This document shows positions 41,342 to 49,645 of a stretch of 64,000 bases of DNA, piece by piece. Source of the stretch: REEB52 sp964626905 (GTDB lineage Bacteria; Chlamydiota; Chlamydiia; Chlamydiales; SM23-39); contig CAZVHA010000001.1 in NCBI GenBank assembly GCA_964626905.1, positions 1 through 64,000 on the forward strand, written 5' to 3'. Position 1 is the stretch's first letter; each line of letters begins with the position of its first letter. The notes beneath the pieces were generated by a model. It was not told where the DNA came from. It did no database searches and saw only the letters and a program-made list of their open reading frames with translations. The position numbers and the translations under genes are program-made.

Positions 41342-41874
41342 GGTTTTGCTCCTTCTATAGTTACTTTCTCCACTTTGGACTCCTTATCTAAAAGACTAAC
41401 AATAGCCTTTTCGGGAACCGGCTTGTAGTTCCAAACTTCTACACAGAGGTTCAGTTGGTTGTAGATGATTTTACTGGGTCTCTTATCGTGAACGTGGCCA
41501 TGCAATTGAAAATGACTTGGGGGATTTTCTGATGGGATGTGAACCAATTCAACGATATGGCGACCAATCTTTAGGAAAGCCGATTCTAGAACAACAGCGA
41601 AGCCTACGCGATGCATCCAGTTTGAGTTTCGATCATGGTTGCCTCTAATGCAGACTTTCTGACCGTTCAGTTGTGAACAAATTGAGTGAAGGTGATCGAC
41701 ATCGCCTAATCCAAAATCACCGAGAAAATAGACTTGATCATCCATGCTAACACAGTTATTCCAATTTACAATTAGACTAAGATCCATCTCTTCAACCGAG
41801 GCAAAGGGACGTTTTGCATATCGAATGATGTTTGTGTGGGAGAAGTGAGTATCAGCAATAAACCATTTTTTCAT
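41338..41874 (-). CDS. metallophosphoesterase
   Basis: A 178-aa calcineurin-like phosphoesterase. All metal motifs are present: IADTHFSHTN, YFLGDFGLGD, RGNHDRN, LHGHVHDKRP. Relatives cleave phosphomonoesters or cyclic nucleotides. The ATG overlaps the stop of the AbiEii-type toxin gene by 4 bases (ATGA), so it belongs to the same operon. An enzyme of this kind attached to an AbiE pair is unusual and could modify the target or the toxin product. Confidence 0.88.
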   Translation of the reverse strand: MKKWFIADTHFSHTNIIRYAKRPFASVEEMDLSLIVNWNNCVSMDDQVYFLGDFGLGDVDHLHSICSQLNGQKVCIRGNHDRNSNWMHRVGFAVVLESAFLKIGRHIVELVHIPSENPPSHFQLHGHVHDKRPSKIIYNQLNLCVEVWNYKPVPEKAIVSLLDKESKVEKVTIEGAKP

Positions 41875-42749
41875 GACTCACTCGCTTCGCAAAGACTCGT
41901 ATTGATTTTCAACCAAGTGTTAATCAATGCTACGATATCTTTGATCGCGTTAGGAATCTTCTCTTCTCCCGAAGAAAACGTCTTTTCATGGTAATTTTGC
42001 CAGGCAGATTGTAATACTTCCGCTGCTTCAGCGTCAATTTGAATGGGCAATGCTTCAATTGGTGTCTGCCGATGGAGAAATACTGCTTTAACTACTTTGT
42101 CGGTATAGTCTCTATCTAAGCAGCCATCCAAAGAAATTAAGGAAACCAGATCGTGAAAATCTTTCATTCGCGAGTTACCAATGCCTCGATGTATTACAGT
42201 TTCGAGCTTCTCCGCAAAAATAAATTCCTTTGGGTAGGATCGTACCTGAATTTGGCTTTCAAATAGAGGGCCTTTTGACGTAGCTGTTAGGCTCAACGAA
42301 TGGTTAATAGGTTCGACGATATCACCAAAACCAAGGTCAATTTGAATATAGGATTGTGGACTACCCAGCTTTGCTAAAAGCAAGACTTCTATTCCTGTGT
42401 AATCCATGTGAGGATGAGGTAACTTGCCAATTTTGATTTTTTCAAATTCAAACCCATCGGAAAGATCAATGCGGCAAATATCATCAAAAGCTTTTCCAAG
42501 AAGTTCCTCCCTATTTTTGAGCCTTTCAACAAGGAAATCCAAATCCTTGGTTTCTCTACCAATGGGAATGTACCTTGCTAGTAGAGTGCCTCCTTTCAAA
42601 ATGAAATTCGTTTTATACTTGGACTGACAAAGACGGGCCAAGAATCTCTCTAAAACCAGATTATGCCAAACCTCTTCAAATGTAAGATCTCTTTCTTTTG
42701 CAACGATTTTAAGCCGCTCTTTCATGGATTGCTTTAATGATTTGTTCAT
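41871..42749 (-). CDS. AbiEii-family nucleotidyltransferase toxin (second system)
   Basis: A 292-aa AbiEii/AbiGii-type nucleotidyltransferase. The motif NFILKGGTLLARYIPIGRET then KDLDFLVERL supplies the GG, Arg and D-x-D metal residues. It belongs to another branch than the toxin at 22410-23429. Start and stop overlap its neighbours by 4 bases each: antitoxin upstream, metallophosphoesterase downstream. A type IV toxin-antitoxin role, probably in phage defence, follows from the family. Confidence 0.88.
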   Translation of the reverse strand: MNKSLKQSMKERLKIVAKERDLTFEEVWHNLVLERFLARLCQSKYKTNFILKGGTLLARYIPIGRETKDLDFLVERLKNREELLGKAFDDICRIDLSDGFEFEKIKIGKLPHPHMDYTGIEVLLLAKLGSPQSYIQIDLGFGDIVEPINHSLSLTATSKGPLFESQIQVRSYPKEFIFAEKLETVIHRGIGNSRMKDFHDLVSLISLDGCLDRDYTDKVVKAVFLHRQTPIEALPIQIDAEAAEVLQSAWQNYHEKTFSSGEEKIPNAIKDIVALINTWLKINTSLCEASES

Positions 42750-43339
42750 GTTGTTAGAGCCATTACATAAGGGTAAATATTCACACGCAATTTTTTAGCA
42801 TATTTTAAAAGTTTGTCGAGATTAGGCTTGGGCTCTCTTTGTTTCAGATATTCCTGCAAAGCTTTTAGGGCAATCTCATGGCTAAGATGTCGAAAAGCAT
42901 CTACAACCGTCCTTTCTCTATCAAATATTTTCAGGTGTTCTTCCCCCACCGTGATTTCCGTTTGTCCTAATTCAATATTTCTCATGCGAATGATCTGGGT
43001 CTTGGGTCTTTTAGGGCTCTTTGAGGCATGAGGCACAGCAATCCAAAATTCTCGCATGATTTGATCGGTTAAACCGTAATAGCAAAGAGCAGAAATGAGG
43101 CAAATAACACCATTTGGTATGCTCATAGCTACTAGGGCAAGGTCTTCCCATCGGAAATCAATATCTACTTCAGCAGCTCCTCCTTTATAGATACCTCTAC
43201 TGATTCGCTCGATGAGTCCTCTTTTACAAAAATGCGCGAGCATACGAGGAGGAATTCCAGCTTCGCGGGCTTCACTTGCCGTAAAAACTGCCTTTTCGGC
43301 AAGCCTATTGATTATTGGGTCGTATTTGGAGTTTCTCAT
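42746..43339 (-). CDS. AbiEi-family antitoxin (second system)
   Basis: A 197-aa antitoxin with an N-terminal winged helix (VFTASEAREAGIPPRMLAHF, then KRGLIERISRGIYK) and the AbiEi middle domain (DLALVAMSIPNGVICLISAL, IMREFWIAVPHA). It should bind its own promoter and neutralise the toxin. A TTGACA box lies just upstream (about 43362-43367, minus strand). The gene starts an operon with the toxin and a metallophosphoesterase. Confidence 0.88.
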   Translation of the reverse strand: MRNSKYDPIINRLAEKAVFTASEAREAGIPPRMLAHFCKRGLIERISRGIYKGGAAEVDIDFRWEDLALVAMSIPNGVICLISALCYYGLTDQIMREFWIAVPHASKSPKRPKTQIIRMRNIELGQTEITVGEEHLKIFDRERTVVDAFRHLSHEIALKALQEYLKQREPKPNLDKLLKYAKKLRVNIYPYVMALTT

Positions 43340-43448
43340 AACTAATGTGTAACACAGGCACCCAAATATGTCAAATGGGTTCTTGGATTACATGTAAATT
43401 AACCGAGAAGAAGAAGCACAATCTGCGGTTCACTCAGGCACATTTGTT

Positions 43449-43480
43449 GAACCTCCTTCGCCTTTAGGCGAGGGAGGTTC
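43449..43480. terminator. strong hairpin terminator
   Basis: A 14-bp stem (GAACCTCCTTCGCC / GGCGAGGGAGGTTC, one G-T pair), loop TTTA, 7 bases after the stop of the aminotransferase gene on the minus strand. Confidence 0.7.
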
Positions 43481-43486
43481 ATCATT

Positions 43487-44683
43487 TCATACCTCTAAAA
43501 CCTTTTTCACCCTTTTGCCAAGACCGATAAGGCGTTCTTTTGGCTCATTAGAAAAGACAAAACGGACATATTTAGCCGCTGCTTCGCCCCAACCAACCAT
43601 TGGAGTTGTTGCAACTTTGGCCTGTTTAAACAACCTTTCTGTCAATTCTGTGGAGGTTATTCCATAAGATGTTGCATCTAGCAATAAAGACCAACCACCA
43701 TGGGGAGGAATAACTGAAAGCCCATTGAGTTCGTGAAGTAAAGTGTCCCGTCTTTCTTCCCATACAGCTACGGCTGCTTTTAAACCATCGTCTGGAGCAT
43801 TCAATCCTGCGGCAACTCCTGCCATGCTAATGCCTGTTTGGCATACGACGTTTGAGATGCTCACTAGGCCTATATCATTCATGATCGCTTTTGGACCTAC
43901 TACCCAGCCAACGCGCCATCCTATCATCCTTAATTCTTTAGAGGCTGCACCGACTGTGATCGTGCGCTCTTTCATATTAGGTAGGGATGCAGGGTGAAGT
44001 AAGGGGCGTTTGTCGTATAGGATGCGCTCCATAGCTGCATCATAAAGTAGCCAAGCATCAGCTTGTATTGTTACCCGTGCAACAGCCTCCCATTCCTCGA
44101 TTGTAAGTACATGACCCGTTGGCATGCCTGGGCTGATCAATATAATTCGGGTACGCAGAGTTACTGCTTTTTCAAGGGCTTGGATATCTAAACGCCAGCC
44201 ATCGGGTGAAGGAATAAGAGGAACAAATAGAGGAATTCCCCCAGCCAGTCGTATGCGATTGATGATGCCTGCATAGGTAGGATCGGTGACTATGACTTCA
44301 TCTCCTGGTTCAATCATCGCTAGAAGACAATTCAAAATGCCAGACATGCCTCCAGCAGTGATAACGCACTCCGATCGCCAATCGTAATCAAGTCCACAGC
44401 TTTTTGAGACGCGCATTGTTGCAGCTTTCCTTAGAGAATCTTGACCAAGAAAGGGTAAGTAGCTGTTATTGTCATCTAATCCAATGCTGTTTCTAGTTGC
44501 CTCAATAGCAATAGCTGGAGGAGGAATGTCAGTATCTAAGTTTTCAAGTCGTAGTATCTCGGGATCATGAGCGGCATCAGCGGCATTCCCCATGCGATCT
44601 ACCCCAATTCCGGGGACTTTTTGTAATCTCGATACTCTCGACAGTTTAGGCATGGGTGGTTCCAGCTCATTAAAATTGTTCAT
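43487..44683 (-). CDS. class I/II PLP-dependent aminotransferase
   Basis: A 398-aa fold-type I aminotransferase. The PLP Lys lies in VGAASKELRMIGWRVGW. The substrate-side Arg is expected in VRFVFSNEP, and the Asp that holds the pyridine N is in LLYDAAMERILYD. NSYLPFLGQDSLRKA matches the N-terminal substrate loop of aspartate-aminotransferase-like enzymes. The substrate is unknown. The start overlaps the threonine-aldolase-like gene by 14 bases, so both are made together. Confidence 0.88.
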   Translation of the reverse strand: MNNFNELEPPMPKLSRVSRLQKVPGIGVDRMGNAADAAHDPEILRLENLDTDIPPPAIAIEATRNSIGLDDNNSYLPFLGQDSLRKAATMRVSKSCGLDYDWRSECVITAGGMSGILNCLLAMIEPGDEVIVTDPTYAGIINRIRLAGGIPLFVPLIPSPDGWRLDIQALEKAVTLRTRIILISPGMPTGHVLTIEEWEAVARVTIQADAWLLYDAAMERILYDKRPLLHPASLPNMKERTITVGAASKELRMIGWRVGWVVGPKAIMNDIGLVSISNVVCQTGISMAGVAAGLNAPDDGLKAAVAVWEERRDTLLHELNGLSVIPPHGGWSLLLDATSYGITSTELTERLFKQAKVATTPMVGWGEAAAKYVRFVFSNEPKERLIGLGKRVKKVLEV

Positions 44684-45731
44684 AAATTGGGCTCTGCGCT
44701 ATCTTTGACAAAATAGATTCTACCGTTTTAACGTCTTGGTCAGAAGTATTCCATGACGTAATAAATCGGATTTCATTTTTCTCTTGGTTCCAGGGATAGC
44801 AGAACAATTCCTCTAGGATGAGCGGTAACCAAGATGCAGGCGCTGTAAAAAAGATTTGGTTCGTTTCCACTGGGTAACTTAAGGAAAGATGAGGAATAGC
44901 CTGAATTGCAGCAGCGATCTTGTGCGCTTGGCTGTTTGCTTGAGATGCAAGTGTTTTCCATAAGTTGTTTTGGAAAAAGGGGATATATTGTGCCGAAACA
45001 TACCTCATTTTGGATAGTAGCTGGAGAGTTTGCTTTTGGAGATGATCGCTTCCTACTTGTAAAGAGTCATTAAAAATTAGGAGAGCTTCAGCACCCAACA
45101 ACCCATTTTTAGTCCCTCCTAATGATAAAATGTCCAATTGAGCGGCGTCGATTATGTCAGATAGAGAAACTTTGAGCGAAACTGCAGCATTATATAAACG
45201 GCTACCATCCATATGAAAAAGAATATTTTCTTCTTTGCACAATTTGGATAAAGCACTTAACTCTTCAAGGCTGTAAACGGTCCCCACTTCAGTTGGTTGA
45301 GTGATTGATAAAATGCGCGGTGAAGTGGAATGCTTGCCAAAGGCTCTTTCAGTTTTTAACTTCCTTAGTATCAAAGTAGGAGTGACTTTTCCATTTTCAT
45401 GAGGAATAGTTAAAAGTTTGCACCCAATTAAAGATTCAGCGGCACCGCTTTCCTGATAGTTAACGTGAGCAATGTCGGTGCAAATGACTGATTCGTATCT
45501 GTGGCAAGCGAGTCCCAATCCAAAAATGTTCGCACCTGTGCCAGTAGGGACAATGAACACTTTGCATTTGCTATTAAAAACTTTTTGAATAGTTGTCTGA
45601 GCTTCCTCTGTCCAAGGATCAGCCCCATAAGCTGGGGTATAGCCTTCGTTAGCATCAACAACAGCTTTCATGATAGATGGATGCGCTGGGGTCCAATTAT
45701 CGCTAGCAAGACAGATTTTTTTGTGAGACAT
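44670..45731 (-). CDS. threonine-aldolase-like PLP lyase
   Basis: A 353-aa protein of the L-threonine aldolase/beta-eliminating lyase group (PLP fold type I). Features: LASDNWTPAHPSIMKAV, the substrate segment YGADPWTEEAQ, VPTGTGANIFGLGLA and the PLP Lys in LGGTKNGLLGAEALL. Such enzymes split beta-hydroxy amino acids to glycine and an aldehyde. Together with the coupled aminotransferase it could make or break an unusual amino acid, but no partner enzyme makes the pathway clear. Confidence 0.87.
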   Translation of the reverse strand: MSHKKICLASDNWTPAHPSIMKAVVDANEGYTPAYGADPWTEEAQTTIQKVFNSKCKVFIVPTGTGANIFGLGLACHRYESVICTDIAHVNYQESGAAESLIGCKLLTIPHENGKVTPTLILRKLKTERAFGKHSTSPRILSITQPTEVGTVYSLEELSALSKLCKEENILFHMDGSRLYNAAVSLKVSLSDIIDAAQLDILSLGGTKNGLLGAEALLIFNDSLQVGSDHLQKQTLQLLSKMRYVSAQYIPFFQNNLWKTLASQANSQAHKIAAAIQAIPHLSLSYPVETNQIFFTAPASWLPLILEELFCYPWNQEKNEIRFITSWNTSDQDVKTVESILSKIAQSPIYEQF

Positions 45732-45919
45732 AAATACCCGTTAGAAATGGGTCTATGATAGCAGAAAAAATTGGGAAATCAACTTTTCTTCGCTCATTAG
45801 GTAGCCATATGCTCAAATTCCTTGTGCCGCTAGCGTGCCATGGATTTTAGGGTGATTGGGCCAGGGTTATTGCCGTTCGAAAAATGAAAGGATGTGCTAT
45901 AATTTCCCTTTATGACTCA

Positions 45920-46552
45920 TTATTGGGCTCTCAAAAGGGCCTGAATATCAGCTCCGACAATGGCTTGGATATTGCGCGTGATTTTTTCATAATCCCAATT
46001 CCACCATTGGATTTTGACTAGTTGCTCTATAATCTCATCTGGGAAACGCTTACGGATGATTTTAGCAGGGTTTCCCCCTACGATCGTATAGAGGGGAACA
46101 TCTTTTACCACCACGCTTCTTGCTGCAATGATTGCCCCATCGCCAATTTTCACTCCTTGCATGATCATTGCCTCATGTCCAAACCAGACATCGTTTCCAA
46201 TAATCGTATCCCCTTTATTAGGAAGATCAAGTTTATAGTCAGCCCATTCAGGACACCCTTCAGCCATGTTTCCAAAAATGAAGAACGGAAATGTGGAGAA
46301 ACCGCTCATTTGATGATTTGCATCGCTCAAAAGAAATTTGGTTCCATAGGCAATCTGGCAAAATTTACCAATAATCAGTCGACAAGATCTGGCAAAGATC
46401 ACGTTCTCAGTCTCAAACTTCTCCCCATGATCCCTTCCATCGTAGTAGGTATAGTCACCCACTTGAATGTTAGGATTGGTGATAAAATTCTTGAGAAAGA
46501 GGACGGCTTTTGTCACTTTTTCAAGAGGGTATGGGGTATTTGGCGATAGCAT
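45920..46552 (-). CDS. Vat/CatB-type xenobiotic acetyltransferase
   Basis: A 210-aa left-handed beta-helix acetyltransferase. Hexapeptide repeats are visible in GNDVWFGHEAMIMQGVKIGD then GAIIAARSVVVKDVPLY, and the XAT family signature FGNMAEGCPEWADYKLDL is also present. The active-site His is in LLSDANHQMSG. Family members inactivate chloramphenicol (CatB) or streptogramin A (Vat) with acetyl-CoA. Specificity is not decided. Confidence 0.88.
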   Translation of the reverse strand: MLSPNTPYPLEKVTKAVLFLKNFITNPNIQVGDYTYYDGRDHGEKFETENVIFARSCRLIIGKFCQIAYGTKFLLSDANHQMSGFSTFPFFIFGNMAEGCPEWADYKLDLPNKGDTIIGNDVWFGHEAMIMQGVKIGDGAIIAARSVVVKDVPLYTIVGGNPAKIIRKRFPDEIIEQLVKIQWWNWDYEKITRNIQAIVGADIQALLRAQ

Positions 46553-46584
46553 TTATGAGTTCCTTATTTTATACTGCTCCCGCT

Positions 46585-46730
46585 CAAAAAGTGTGAATCT
46601 GCCGACGTCGGACAGCCACTGAATTTGAGACCCGCCTGCATCGCTAAACTTTTTAAGTTTAGCTGCTTCGGCATCGGCTTCGCCTGGCTCAAATTGCAGG
46701 GCGCCTCCTTGGCATTTTTCACTCTTTTTG
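46585..46730. repeat. palindromic element C
   Basis: About 146 bp forming a long imperfect palindrome. Outer arms are CAAAAAGTGTGAA / TTTTCACTCTTTTTG. The middle arms share AATTTGAG, and the centre is GCTAAACTT-TTT-AAGTTTAGC. The right end forms the last codons and stop of the alpha/beta hydrolase gene. GCCTGCATCGCT is also present in element E. Confidence 0.65.
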
Positions 46731-47585
46731 GACGGTCGCAGTATAGTTTTCCCTCAACCATTTCAAGAGCTCAGCGTCAAAGAGATCTGGCTGCTCATAT
46801 TGGGGTGAATGGGCACTTTTTTCAAAGATTCGGACGGTTAAGTCTTTAAATTTAGGACGCAAAGGATCCCAGGAGTGGGCGGGAGCCACTAGAAATTCGA
46901 AGCGTCCGTAGGCGAGCAGAACAGGGAGATCCAATGACTCCAGTCCTTGCGAAACATCGATTTCACGGGCAAACCGGAGGTACATCTGATCAAGAACATG
47001 GGTGTTCGGCTTTACTCCTTCCCAAAGAGGAGTTGAATCAAAATTATAATCATACCAGCTTTTAGGAACGTTACGAAAATTCATTTTGAGAAACCACTGA
47101 TCTCTTGGCAACTGATTGAGCTCTTCATCAGGCATCAGCTTCATGTTTCTTTCAAATGCAGCTTTCCGTTCTGGCCAATCAGACTCATCCCAATTCCGCT
47201 GAGCCACCGCAACGAGGTCTGGTTTCATGTGGGGTGGCATTCCGATCATGACAACATGAGAAACATGTTCTTTGTACTTTTTTGCATATTCAAGAGCCAA
47301 AAGACCATGAGCTGAATGCCCTATAACAATACATTTTTTCAGACTGAGTTTTTGTCTAACATGTTCAAGGTCATCAAGCAAATCTTCAAAAGTTAGCTCC
47401 ACCTCTGGGCCCTCTGCAAACCCTCGATAATCGACAAAATGCAGACGAAAAAAATTTCGTAAGTTTTGCGAAAAACTGCGAGGGTAATAGACAGAGCTGC
47501 CAATAACTAGGACATCTGGGCCGTTTCCTTCTGTAAGGTATTTCAATTTGAAGCCGTCAATCTCAATAAGTCCTGTGCTTTTCAT
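46719..47585 (-). CDS. alpha/beta hydrolase
   Basis: A 288-aa alpha/beta-hydrolase. The nucleophile elbow is VIGHSAHGLLALEYA (Ser in GHSAHG), the acid is likely an Asp about 100 residues later (LAYGRFEFLVAPAHSWDP region), and the His is in EKSAHSPQYEQ. The substrate is unknown. The last codons (QKE, stop) lie in palindromic element C. The tail of a close relative survives as a fragment at 55161-55261. It overlaps the upstream GrpB-fusion gene by 23 bases. Confidence 0.87.
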   Translation of the reverse strand: MKSTGLIEIDGFKLKYLTEGNGPDVLVIGSSVYYPRSFSQNLRNFFRLHFVDYRGFAEGPEVELTFEDLLDDLEHVRQKLSLKKCIVIGHSAHGLLALEYAKKYKEHVSHVVMIGMPPHMKPDLVAVAQRNWDESDWPERKAAFERNMKLMPDEELNQLPRDQWFLKMNFRNVPKSWYDYNFDSTPLWEGVKPNTHVLDQMYLRFAREIDVSQGLESLDLPVLLAYGRFEFLVAPAHSWDPLRPKFKDLTVRIFEKSAHSPQYEQPDLFDAELLKWLRENYTATVQKE

Positions 47586-49125
47586 GCCATTCCATTTTGT
47601 TTAATCTATATAAAACATGTCGCCTTAAAGGATGACCTTCTGGCAGCTTCGGATGATCAAAGTCATCTTTTGTATCGTGGTGCATCCCTATTTTTTCCAT
47701 CACGCGTCTCGAACGCATGTTCTGCACAGCCGTGAAAGAGACGATTTCTCCTAAATGCAAACATTCAAATCCATATTTCAAAGCGGTGAGAGCTCCTTCA
47801 GTGGCATAACCCTTTCCCCAATGTCTGAAAGCAAGCCTCCAACCAATTTCAACAGCAGGAGTGAATTCATTAAAAGGAGCGGAAAAATAGACATCTTCCA
47901 ATCCGATAAAACCAATAAATTCGCCTGTTTGAATGAGGGAAGCAGCCCAGAGTCCCCATCCACATCTTTCGATATGGTTTGACATTAGCTTGACAGATGC
48001 ATCGCTCTCTTGACGGCTCAGAATTCCTGGAAAGTACTCTCTAACTCGTGGATCGGCATTCAGTTGAGCAAAGGGCTCTAGATCGCTTTCTTGCCAAGGG
48101 CGTAAAATCAATCGTTTTGTTCTAACCGTGATGTAGCCATCGATGCTCATTGCTCTGTAGATGGAGATTTGTGGGCGGTCTTTTTTAGTCATAAGGGATT
48201 TTCCTATCTCGATATCTTGTGAATCCGTTTTGTAACCGTCAGGGTCATTGAACGGCATTTGCACATATCCGTGATTACAATAGAATTTATATGCTTTCTG
48301 TGAAGATTGAACTAATACCGTTTTGAAGCCTTGATGGCCTAACCAGCGTTCGCAAAGCTTTAAAAATTGGCTTCCAAGTCCAAGATTTCGATAATGTTCA
48401 TCGATTACGATCATTCGCAATGCAGCTCTATCTCCCTGCCAAAGCTGGAGATGAGCATAACCGATGATTCTCTCATTTTTATAGAAAACAAAATGGACGT
48501 GATCTTTGTGTTCGAATGTCCACGTATAGGGATCTTCTTTCGATTTAAAAAAATATTGTTGCCGTAGATTCCGTACTGCAGACCATTCTCTATCAGTCAG
48601 CGCTTTTACAATACGCCATCCATCAAAACCGTCTTTTGCATCGATACTTGCAACAAAAGCGTCTTTTCCATTGCAATACTGTAGGATATCCTCGGGAAAT
48701 TTTGTTGCTAATCCTTCCTTGAGCTTAGCGTAATTTTCAGCATCATCAGGATGAGAACGCATCCAATCCCGAAATTTTAAGTATCTGCTGATTTCAGGAT
48801 CGCCTTCTTGATAAACATGTACATTGTGAGTCCCAACATTCTTGCCTTTTTGAAAATATCGTCTGAAAGCAATTCCGTATTCACCTTTAGCCTCATATCC
48901 TAGAGATTCCATAGCTTTTGTCGCTTTATCGACCTCTTGAATGTCTCTTACCACAGGAAGCATGTCGATGATAGGTTTCGCGCTTAGCCCAGGTACAGAA
49001 GTTGACCCGATATGATGAATAGTTATGCAGTTATTCCCCAGGGCTTGTTTGATAAGTTCCGCCTCTGATGCAAACATTTCTGGCCATTCTAGGCTGTAAG
49101 GGACAACTTCGATGTTTTTTTTCAC
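47563..49125 (-). CDS. GrpB-GNAT-GNAT triple fusion
   Basis: A 520-aa protein from GTG 49125 (AAGG upstream). Domain 1 (about 1-170) is GrpB/UPF0157, a nucleotidyltransferase-fold family, with HHIGSTSVPGLSAKPIIDML. Domain 2 (about 175-310) is a GNAT acetyltransferase with MIVIDEHYRNLGLGSQFLKL. Domain 3 (about 330-515) is a RimJ-like GNAT (TKRLILRPWQESDLEPFAQL, HWGKGYATEGALTAL). A linker (ISIYRAMSIDGYI) resembles the start of RibD-type reductases. The GrpB-coding DNA (48543-49124) is repeated at 57969-58550. It probably arose by joining of separate resistance-type genes. Confidence 0.8.
   Translation of the reverse strand: MKKNIEVVPYSLEWPEMFASEAELIKQALGNNCITIHHIGSTSVPGLSAKPIIDMLPVVRDIQEVDKATKAMESLGYEAKGEYGIAFRRYFQKGKNVGTHNVHVYQEGDPEISRYLKFRDWMRSHPDDAENYAKLKEGLATKFPEDILQYCNGKDAFVASIDAKDGFDGWRIVKALTDREWSAVRNLRQQYFFKSKEDPYTWTFEHKDHVHFVFYKNERIIGYAHLQLWQGDRAALRMIVIDEHYRNLGLGSQFLKLCERWLGHQGFKTVLVQSSQKAYKFYCNHGYVQMPFNDPDGYKTDSQDIEIGKSLMTKKDRPQISIYRAMSIDGYITVRTKRLILRPWQESDLEPFAQLNADPRVREYFPGILSRQESDASVKLMSNHIERCGWGLWAASLIQTGEFIGFIGLEDVYFSAPFNEFTPAVEIGWRLAFRHWGKGYATEGALTALKYGFECLHLGEIVSFTAVQNMRSRRVMEKIGMHHDTKDDFDHPKLPEGHPLRRHVLYRLNKMEWHEKHRTY
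48543..49124. repeat. 582-bp duplication, GrpB segment, copy 1
   Basis: Matches 57969-58550 at a constant offset of 9426 bp with few substitutions and no indels. It covers the whole GrpB domain. Outside the repeat the two genes are unrelated. Confidence 0.85.
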
Positions 49126-49305
49126 TAGCACCTTGTGTTTTAAAATTATTACCAATTATAACGGTTGGCTCAAGAAATGCAAGTCATAAAATATGAGGAC
49201 GTTAATAACGTGGGAGCTATGGATTCTTTTAAAACCATACAAGAAGATCAATAAAAATTGCACCTTATGAGTTCTTCGTAATTTTTCCCTGAGTGAGTAC
49301 TTAAA

Positions 49306-49470
49306 AACCTGAGTTTTGGGTTTATCCGTCGGATATTCAATGTTTTCTGGAATCTTTTTGCTCTTTCGCCTCGGCAAGGAGGGCGGCCCACCCTTGCCCT
49401 CGCCTCCAAGAGCAAAAATCTTTCCAGAAAAGCATTGAATTTCCTGCCGGAGAAACCCAAAACTCAGGTT
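49306..49470. repeat. palindromic element D
   Basis: A 165-bp imperfect palindrome with arms AACCTGAGTTTTGGGTTT / AAACCCAAAACTCAGGTT (perfect), then ATTCAATG / CATTGAAT, TTTTCTGGAA / TTTCCAGAAAA and TTTTTGCTCTT / AAGAGCAAAAA. The centre (about 49370-49400) is GC-rich. It starts at the stop codon of the small secreted protein gene and probably acts as its terminator. Confidence 0.75.
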
Positions 49471-49633
49471 AAAATGGAGTTCCGCTATCCTCGAGATATT
49501 CCTGCAGTAGATTTTGTATATTCATGTTCGCATCCGCTGTATTTTCAATATTCATGCTAGCTAAGGCATGCCCTGCGTTATTCCCTATTAGGAGTGCGGT
49601 CATCGCAACAACAAACAAGTACCCTGTCTTCAT
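49469..49633 (-). CDS. small secreted protein, 54 aa
   Basis: A 54-aa frame with a perfect AGGAGG before the ATG and a signal peptide (KTGYLFVVAMTALLIGN, then NAGHALA, cleavage likely after ALA). The mature part is about 28 acidic residues (SMNIENTADANMNIQNLLQE and on). No family is recognised. It starts 12 bases after the MerR gene at 49646-50422, so it is in that operon and may be the main target of autoregulation. Palindromic element D overlaps its stop. Confidence 0.65.
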   Translation of the reverse strand: MKTGYLFVVAMTALLIGNNAGHALASMNIENTADANMNIQNLLQEYLEDSGTPF

Positions 49634-49645
49634 ATTCCTCCTAAT

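Noticed and set aside
45896..45945. TATAAT and a short frame (MTHYWALKRA) on the plus strand
   Set aside because: The frame has only 10 codons and enters the end of the acetyltransferase gene on the other strand; no support as a gene.
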